From a virus, in IMG/VR virus record IMGVR_UViG_3300009285_005395, positions 1 to 26,233 of that record: 26,233 nt of DNA; one strand, written 5' to 3'. Positions 21,336 through 26,233 of this stretch are shown piece by piece. A program made the position numbers and the translations under genes. Each line of letters begins with the position of its first letter. Position 1 is the first letter of the stretch. The notes under the pieces are model-generated. The model was not told the DNA's origin and did not search any database. It saw only the letters and a list, made by a program, of their open reading frames with translations.

Positions 21336-22381
21336 AGATCCTCATAACGGGTGGTGCTGGTTTTGTAGGATCGAATCTGGCAGTCTACTTGTCGGAATCG
21401 GGTTTCGATGTGTCTGTGATTGACAACCTCGTGCGTCGGGGATCCGAACTAAACATCCCCCGACTACGGGACGCGGGCGTCAGCTTTCGACACGGAGATG
21501 TGCGGAACGCTGAAGATCTTTTTGATGCTAAGGCGGATGTCGTGCTAGACACCGCCGCCCAGCCTTCAGCCATCGACGGCTATAAGAATCCTACTTTCGA
21601 CTTTAGCAACAATGTCGTTTGTGTGGCGAACGTGCTGGAGATGTGCCGACGTATCGGGGCCGGACTCATCTTCTGGAGTACGAACAAGGTCTATCCGCTC
21701 TCCTCAGTCCATGCTCAGGAGATTCAAGAATACGCTACGAGGTATGTCTCGTCTTTCCCGATTGATGAAAAGACGCCGCTCGACGGCGGCGACCGCTCGA
21801 TCTACGGCATGACGAAGGTTATGTCCGACCTGATGGTGCAGGAGCATGCTGACGCTTTTAGTATCCCTGCCGTAATCAACCGCTTCTCGTGCCTTTGCGG
21901 CCCGTGGCAGTGGGGCAAGCCGGAACAAGGGTGGGTGGCTTGGTGGCTAATCGCCCACCAACTAGGTCTGCCGCTCACATACATCGGTTACAAAGGCAAG
22001 CAGGTGCGTGATGTTCTTTACATGTCCGACCTCTGCCGACTGATCGAACTCCAGATTCAGAAGCTCGGCAAGGGTGGAGCAGAAGTCTACAACGTCGGCG
22101 GCGGCAAGTATTCCAGTCTCTCGCTGGTTGAATGCACTGCCTTATGTCAGCAGATCACAGGTGAATGCGTGCCAATCACGTTCGAGTCAGAGCCACGTCG
22201 GGCCGACTTCTCAGTCTATATCTCCGACACGCGCAAAGTTGAAAAGACTTACAACTGGTACCCAACGGTGCTAGCAGAGGACGCTCTCGAATTGATTGAT
22301 CGATGGGTGGTGAACAATCTTGACACGCTGCGGACACTCTACGGACAGCCTGTATTGCAGTTTGCGACGGAGCATGCCTGA
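21332..22381 (+). CDS. NAD-dependent epimerase/dehydratase, CDP-paratose/tyvelose 2-epimerase-like
   Basis: The 349-residue extended short-chain dehydrogenase has the NAD-binding GGAGFVGS (residues 7-14), the catalytic Y158-G-M-T-K162 motif and the earlier WSTNKVYP strand in place of the usual S/T position. STNKVY, RFSCLCGPWQWGKPEQGWVAWW and GKQVRDVLYMSDL are features I associate with CDP-paratose 2-epimerase (tyvelose synthesis). The exact sugar nucleotide is inferred. The gene lies after the cassette terminator and uses a GTG start overlapping the previous stop. Its stop (22379-22381) overlaps the next gene's ATG by one base, tying a sugar gene to the virion connector genes. Confidence 0.8.
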   Translation: MKILITGGAGFVGSNLAVYLSESGFDVSVIDNLVRRGSELNIPRLRDAGVSFRHGDVRNAEDLFDAKADVVLDTAAQPSAIDGYKNPTFDFSNNVVCVANVLEMCRRIGAGLIFWSTNKVYPLSSVHAQEIQEYATRYVSSFPIDEKTPLDGGDRSIYGMTKVMSDLMVQEHADAFSIPAVINRFSCLCGPWQWGKPEQGWVAWWLIAHQLGLPLTYIGYKGKQVRDVLYMSDLCRLIELQIQKLGKGGAEVYNVGGGKYSSLSLVECTALCQQITGECVPITFESEPRRADFSVYISDTRKVEKTYNWYPTVLAEDALELIDRWVVNNLDTLRTLYGQPVLQFATEHA

Positions 22382-22881
22382 TGGCACGAAATGCGACAAA
22401 CGCTCTCGAAGTAGGAGTTGACTGTTACGCCACCTATGCGCGGGTCATGGATTTACTGCCTCTGCTGTCGCTAAACTACTCGACGCGTCCGACCAAGTTA
22501 CAGTCTATCGTAATGATTCGCGAGAGCTTCGACACGCTGAACGGCCTGATCCATACACTCGGATATGATGTTCCAGTGGCGTCAACCAATGGCACGTCGG
22601 TCAATATTCTAGCCCGCCTACATGCTCTCGACTCGGCTTCGCTTATTGAGCAGGTACAGTACTCTGCTGGCAATCGTATTAGGTCTGAGCACGCTACGGC
22701 GCTGTTGGAAAGGCGCAATGATACGTGGAAAGAGTTTAAGGAAGGTCGCATTGAGCTACTTGGAGCCACTCGGTCTAGTCCGTATCAGCTTCGCAAAGAC
22801 GAGCAACAGCCCAAGGCGCAGTTTCATGTGCTATCTGGAACCGAACAGAGTCCAGTTTTCACGCGCGATATGGTTTTCTGA
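22381..22881 (+). CDS. Putative head-tail adaptor protein
   Basis: The 166-residue protein has a mostly helical pattern (YATYARVMDLLPLL; TKLQSIVMIRESFDTLNGLIHTLGYDVPVA; SVNILARLHALDSASLIEQVQY; RNDTWKEFKEGRIELLGA) resembling small connector/adaptor proteins that join the portal ring to the tail. The family match is by pattern and position, not certain. It comes before tail-completion and terminator genes, the usual order. It overlaps the upstream epimerase stop by one base and the next gene's start by one base. Confidence 0.6.
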   Translation: MARNATNALEVGVDCYATYARVMDLLPLLSLNYSTRPTKLQSIVMIRESFDTLNGLIHTLGYDVPVASTNGTSVNILARLHALDSASLIEQVQYSAGNRIRSEHATALLERRNDTWKEFKEGRIELLGATRSSPYQLRKDEQQPKAQFHVLSGTEQSPVFTRDMVF

Positions 22882-23345
22882 TGCGAATAACAACTGTTGT
22901 ACGTGGAGCCAAGGAAGCCTCTTCCAGGCTGCATGGTATGACAGTACGAGCTTCCGACATGCGCGACGCTCTCAATAGGATTGCAGATGAATTCTGCCAG
23001 CACGAAGGAACTGTCTTCCTGAACCAAGGAGCTATTGTCGGCATGTCGGGCTGGGCTCCTCTTAGCCTAGAGTACGCCGAGGAGAAGGCCAGGAGTGGAT
23101 TCTCTGATGGTATTCTCGTTCGGACAGGCAAGTTGCGAATGAGTTTGACCAGTAAGATGGATCCTTACTTCGTTATGCGTCTAACCCCGAAAACCCTGCG
23201 AATTGGCACGTCTGTTCCGTACGCCAAGTTTCACCGTTCTGGCACAAGCAAGATGCCAGCCAGGGATCCTATACGTATCACCCCGGCCCAGAGAGTTCGA
23301 TGGGCTCAGATACTGAAAGACTTTGTTATTCGCTCCAAGAAATAG
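22881..23345 (+). CDS. Virion morphogenesis / tail completion protein, Mu gpG / HK97 gp10-like
   Basis: The 154-residue protein has WAPLSLEYAEEKARSGF, ILVRTGKLRMSLTSKM, LRIGTSVPYAKFHRSGTSKMPAR and a C-terminal basic helix. The order W-x-P-L-S, L-x-x-T-G-x-L, G-S/T-x-x-P-Y-A and PAR is typical of Mu gpG-like virion morphogenesis proteins, which complete the head-tail joint. It overlaps the adaptor gene by one base and precedes the tail terminator gene by three bases. The family assignment is strong by motif. Confidence 0.8.
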   Translation: MRITTVVRGAKEASSRLHGMTVRASDMRDALNRIADEFCQHEGTVFLNQGAIVGMSGWAPLSLEYAEEKARSGFSDGILVRTGKLRMSLTSKMDPYFVMRLTPKTLRIGTSVPYAKFHRSGTSKMPARDPIRITPAQRVRWAQILKDFVIRSKK

Positions 23346-23348
23346 AAT

Positions 23349-23837
23349 ATGGCTACCGGCAAGCGTGATATCGTCGCAGTTTGCGACAGCATCGTCTCCA
23401 CATTGAAGACATACCTCCCGGCAAAACTTGACGTGTTGGATGTAGAATATGCTGACGGTATCGTACTGGAAAATGTGCTCGATCAATCTTACTTCATCTC
23501 TGAGAAGCTGAACATCACTCAGTATCCGGTGGTTTGTGTTGTGCCGGATCGAACTGAGATTCCCACGGACGGCCAGTACCGATATGGCATTGAGTACCAC
23601 TACGTTACCATTATGATCGCCTTGGCTGCCAGGGGCCAAATTGAGGAGCAACTAAAGCGCCGCACGGGACGTACGATTCGTGCTATTGAGGAAGTACTGC
23701 TGACTTACTTCACTCTTAGCAGCGACGTGGCCGATCTGATCTGTCTACAGAAGCCTTACGCTCCAATGATTTCCGAAGGAAACGCGCTTCTTCAGGAAGC
23801 TCAGTTGTCTGTGCGCGTAATGGTCAATGTGAACTAA
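23349..23837 (+). CDS. Tail terminator-like protein
   Basis: The 162-residue protein sits between the tail-completion and tail-tube genes, the usual place for the tail terminator ring protein that stops tube growth and joins the tail to the head. The pattern (IVSTLKTYLPAKLDVLDVEYADG; YPVVCVVPDRTEIP; YHYVTIMIALAARG; RTIRAIEEVLLTYF; QEAQLSVRVMVNV) fits the small alpha/beta fold of gpU-like terminators. The assignment rests on order and predicted fold, not a distinct motif. Confidence 0.62.
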   Translation: MATGKRDIVAVCDSIVSTLKTYLPAKLDVLDVEYADGIVLENVLDQSYFISEKLNITQYPVVCVVPDRTEIPTDGQYRYGIEYHYVTIMIALAARGQIEEQLKRRTGRTIRAIEEVLLTYFTLSSDVADLICLQKPYAPMISEGNALLQEAQLSVRVMVNVN

Positions 23838-23847
23838 GGAGGAGCCC

Positions 23848-24042
23848 ATGCCCAAGTACCGTTACATAGGAACGGAGCCGTGTCGGTACGGATCTGGACT
23901 TATTATGCCAGACGCTGTTACCGAAATGACTTCAGCTCCTAGTAAGCACTTCGTGCTAGTTCCCGACGCGCCTGTGCGCGCGGTGATGCCACCGAGACCG
24001 AAGCACACATTTGAAAAGATGAAGGAGGACCGAAATGGCTAA
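23848..24042 (+). CDS. Small protein before tail tube gene, unknown
   Basis: A 64-residue protein (MPKYRYIGTEPCRYGSGLIM) has a strong AAGGAGGAG upstream and overlaps the tail tube gene by eight bases. A short beta-rich fragment followed by a basic tail is typical of small tail-associated accessory proteins, but no function is recognised. Confidence 0.5.
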   Translation: MPKYRYIGTEPCRYGSGLIMPDAVTEMTSAPSKHFVLVPDAPVRAVMPPRPKHTFEKMKEDRNG

Positions 24043-25237
24043 CGAGTTGTATCCTGGCTCACAAGCTGTTCTGTACGTGCAGGAGGAACTAGCGTACGAT
24101 CAGACTGCAAAACTCACGGGCGGAAACGCCATGTTCACTATCAGTGAAACGTTCACTGGTGGACAAGAGCGCGAACCGCGCCCAGACCGTTCCGGAAGCG
24201 CTGACCATCTGGAGCGGTATGTTGGGCGTAAGACAGCTGAGTTTGAAATCACGAAGCTCATTCTGCCCAATGGTAACGTAACAACGGAGCCTGATGACAG
24301 GTTGCTCTGGAAGAATCTGTTCGGCCATGTCTCACTGGGTACTACGTCTATTGAGTACCTGTTTGCTACGGCTCACTTGACATCGCTCACACTGCGACGT
24401 GGTATTCGCACAGGTGGATCTGCTGGAGTAGCCGAGTTGCAGGAACACATGCGCGGAGCCGTTGTCAGTCGCGGAGAAATTTCCTGGGGAGCAGCAGGTA
24501 ATAACGGATTGGCGCAGGTACGGTTTTCCGGACAAGCTCGCGAGTGGGGGTACACGGGAAACACGTCAATTGGCACCGGATACGTCTCTATCGGGACAGG
24601 AGCCGGCTCCTTCCGAGTTACCGCCCCGAGGCAACTGACAAAGGGATCTGTCGTCGCTGTCGTGTCATCCATTCTTGACACAGGTGGCGGTTCTGGAATT
24701 CTCATTGATACGATCAACTATACGACTGGTGTCATCAGCTTTAGCGAGACGCTTGGAGCTTCTGCTTCAAGCGGGCGAGTAGTCAAGCCGTACAACCCGA
24801 CGGCTCACACTTCAGGCTCTCCTATCCACGGGAGGCTTGGCACATTATCGCTTGATGGATCTGCGTCTTCAATCAAGCACCTTGGTGGCTCGATCACCAT
24901 TGAGGACAATCGCAGTCTGCTCAACGAGGAGGTCGGAGAAGACGCCGCATCTCGGGTACTTCGCACAGATCGTCGCAACGTGACGTTTTCTTTGGACTTC
25001 ATCATCGACAAGGACAGCACCGGCAAGTTGCTTGGCGATATGTTGCTTGATACGTCACAGAATATGCACGTGACAATCGGTTCACTGGCGAACAAGAAGA
25101 TGCGTTTCATCATGCGGAATGCGCACTTCGACTTTACATCTCTAGACGTTCCAGATCAGGACATGGTGCGCATCTCGATGACGGGGCGCGCACTTGGTAC
25201 GAACGGCAACGATTCCCTCAAGATGAGGATCCTCTAA
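24035..25237 (+). CDS. Major tail tube protein
   Basis: The 400-residue protein sits between the tail terminator and tail chaperone genes, with AAGGAGG before the ATG. It is large for a tail tube. It has beta-rich outer parts (residues ~1-180 and ~270-400: KTAEFEITKLILPNG, HLTSLTLRRGIRTGG, LGGSITIEDNRSLLNE, NVTFSLDFIID, MRFIMRNAHFDFTS) that fit the tube-forming fold. In between, ~180-260 (GTGYVSIGTGAGSFRVTAPR; TINYTTGVISFSETLG) looks like an inserted beta domain, perhaps surface-exposed. A large insertion in the tail tube could also be an acceptor for glycosylation; this is only a suggestion. Confidence 0.78.
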   Translation: MANELYPGSQAVLYVQEELAYDQTAKLTGGNAMFTISETFTGGQEREPRPDRSGSADHLERYVGRKTAEFEITKLILPNGNVTTEPDDRLLWKNLFGHVSLGTTSIEYLFATAHLTSLTLRRGIRTGGSAGVAELQEHMRGAVVSRGEISWGAAGNNGLAQVRFSGQAREWGYTGNTSIGTGYVSIGTGAGSFRVTAPRQLTKGSVVAVVSSILDTGGGSGILIDTINYTTGVISFSETLGASASSGRVVKPYNPTAHTSGSPIHGRLGTLSLDGSASSIKHLGGSITIEDNRSLLNEEVGEDAASRVLRTDRRNVTFSLDFIIDKDSTGKLLGDMLLDTSQNMHVTIGSLANKKMRFIMRNAHFDFTSLDVPDQDMVRISMTGRALGTNGNDSLKMRIL

Positions 25238-25267
25238 CCTCTTCACCCCCGTGCTGGAGGTATTCAC

Positions 25268-25753
25268 ATGGCTTTGAAGATCAGTAGAAAGCCCCGTATC
25301 TATGTCCCCACGTGGAACAGCAATCGTGATCTGCCTCTTGATGAGCAGATTTCAGCTGAGTACCGTACTCTGTCCATTGAGGATGTCTTTACCGTGCAAC
25401 AGAAGACAGACCTCAATCTGATGTCTGGGTTCAATCTCAGTCGAGATGATCCGGATAGTATCCGAGACTACTGGAAGCTAGTACGCTGGGTACTGGAACA
25501 CTACGTCGATGCCTGGAAGGGAATCTTTGCAGATGGCATTGAGCTGATAAAGTCTGTCGATGTGATTGCCGCGCTCGGGACTGGGCAGATGGATCTTCTA
25601 GGCGAGGTATTTACGGAGATTCTACGTGATTCCAGTGGCACGGAAACAGACGTAAAAAACTTGCAGTCGGAGTCCGGGCAAACGAGCGCGGGCTCCGATG
25701 GTCCTGTACTAGCTGTATTGCCAACGGACTTCAATTCGAGCGGAACTGTGTAG
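25268..25753 (+). CDS. Tail assembly chaperone G (normal frame)
   Basis: The 161-residue product (MALKISRKPRIYVPTWNSNR) lies between the tail tube and the tape measure gene, the place of the tail assembly chaperone gpG. It is helical in the middle (IRDYWKLVRWVLEHYVDAWK; GQMDLLGEVFTEIL) and has a flexible Ser/Thr/Gly-rich tail. Such proteins hold the tape measure during tail assembly and do not enter the final virion. A slippery site at 25654-25660 inside the gene allows a longer product. The start has TGGAGGT just upstream. Confidence 0.75.
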   Translation: MALKISRKPRIYVPTWNSNRDLPLDEQISAEYRTLSIEDVFTVQQKTDLNLMSGFNLSRDDPDSIRDYWKLVRWVLEHYVDAWKGIFADGIELIKSVDVIAALGTGQMDLLGEVFTEILRDSSGTETDVKNLQSESGQTSAGSDGPVLAVLPTDFNSSGTV

Positions 25754-26091
25754 GGCGACACGCGGATCCTGAGTTTTCCAAGTTCGGGCGTCACGACTTA
25801 GGCGGGGTTCATGGCGTTGACGAGTGTCCCGTTTCGCTTGTTGGTCCTAATCTGTGGTCGGTAATTGACCTGTTTTGGATGTGTCATGCAAAGCAACCCG
25901 GCTTTGATGGAGTAATTGTCGTGCGCCAATGCTTGCCACATGATGGGTCACTAATGCAGCAGGACGGATGGCTGATGTGGGCCTTCGATGTGATCGCCAG
26001 TGAGTTTTACCGTTATCAGTCTGACATTAAGGATGAACGCAATATCCGGCAGAAGCAGCAGCATGCTCAGGAGAAAATGAAGCGTGGCTGA
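25268..26091 (+). CDS. Tail assembly chaperone GT, -1 frameshift fusion product
   Basis: A -1 slip at 25654-25660 would join codons 1-131 of the normal frame to the frame that is open from 25630 to the stop at 26089-26091, giving 274 residues. No start codon is needed for the second part, which begins LAVGVRANERGLRW and includes QQDGWLMWAFDVIASEFYRY and a basic Gln/Lys-rich tail. This is the G/GT arrangement of lambda-like tails, where a minor portion of chaperone carries a T domain that binds the tape measure. The shift direction, slippery heptamer and downstream stem all agree. The T-specific part has no other explanation as a gene. Confidence 0.85.
25654..25698 (+). promoter_or_regulatory. 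Programmed -1 ribosomal frameshift signal
   Basis: The heptamer A-AAA-AAC (25654-25660) is in the correct phase of the chaperone frame (GTA AAA AAC). A six-base spacer (25661-25666) leads to a nine-pair stem, TCGGAGTCC (25667-25675) with GGGCTCCGA (25690-25698), with a 14-base loop. The loop's GGCAA could pair with TTGCC at 25718-25722 to form a pseudoknot (weak). Confidence 0.85.
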
Positions 26092-26233
26092 AGAAGTTGT
26101 CATACGACTCAGTGCTACGGACGACGCCTCGGCGGTAATCCGTACTGTGGGAAGCCATCTGCTCAGGCTTAGTACGCCTGCTGGAGTGGCGGCCGGCGGT
26201 ATGGACAAAATGGCGAAGTCCACACAGTCGATG
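26084..26233 (+). CDS. Tape measure protein, 5' end only
   Basis: A GTG at 26084 opens a frame that runs to the window end (50 codons): MAEEVVIRLSATDDASAVIR, a typical start for a phage tape measure protein, which sets tail length. AGGAG (26069-26073) lies ten bases upstream. The frame overlaps the chaperone GT stop by eight bases. Its order after G/GT is as in lambda (H). Only the N-terminus is present, so its length and domains are unknown. Confidence 0.72.
   Translation, partial: MAEEVVIRLSATDDASAVIRTVGSHLLRLSTPAGVAAGGMDKMAKSTQSM

Noticed and set aside
1-26233. CRISPR arrays, insertion sequences, integrase, attachment sites, retron or diversity-generating elements
   Set aside because: No regularly spaced repeats, transposase or integrase frames, reverse transcriptase motif or template/variable repeat pairs were found on reading both strands.

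Overview
The window is a stretch of tailed double-stranded DNA phage (or prophage) genome, with every credible gene on the + strand. It runs through the head genes and enters the lambda-like long-tail genes. No chromosomal housekeeping gene, integrase, tRNA, IS element or CRISPR array was seen, so neither the host nor the choice between free phage and prophage can be settled. Genes are tightly packed, often with 1-4 base stop/start overlaps, and no stretch over 300 bases lacks a gene. Everything below is read from sequence motifs and recall of protein families; no search was run.

Layout. (1) 1-6933, head module: Mu gp29-type portal (5' end cut off), Mu F-type minor head protein, terminator, small HNQKTHG-motif protein, Mu I-type protease with an in-frame scaffold start (I/Z style), DUF2190-like decoration protein, major capsid protein and three small probable virion proteins. 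(2) 6934-7056, control region: strong terminator, near-consensus sigma70-type promoter (TTGACA-18-TATACT) and a 14-base palindrome at the expected transcription start. (3) 7057-20860, a roughly 14 kb accessory cassette: a GT2-TPR-GT4 fusion, a RuvC-like protein, a 54-residue ribbon-helix-helix-like protein, several GT-A glycosyltransferases, two SAM methyltransferases, a HAD phosphatase / APH-type kinase / nucleotidyltransferase trio, and two radical SAM enzymes flanking a cysteine-containing unknown protein. (4) 20861-21044: a second strong terminator and a possible small RNA. (5) 21045-22381: a small unknown gene and an NAD-dependent epimerase resembling CDP-paratose/tyvelose 2-epimerase, whose stop codon overlaps the next virion gene. 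(6) 22381-26233: head-tail adaptor, Mu G-like tail completion protein, tail terminator, small protein, tail tube, tail assembly chaperones made by -1 frameshifting (A AAA AAC plus stem-loop), and the start of the tape measure gene.

How it may work together (inference): the cassette carries activities for making and activating an unusual sugar or head group (phosphatase, kinase, nucleotidyltransferase, epimerase, methyltransferases, radical SAM enzymes) and for attaching it (four or five glycosyltransferases). Its place between capsid and tail genes suggests decoration of the virion itself, though modification of a host surface glycan is also possible. The cassette appears to have its own promoter and terminator, while the last sugar gene is tied to the tail operon.
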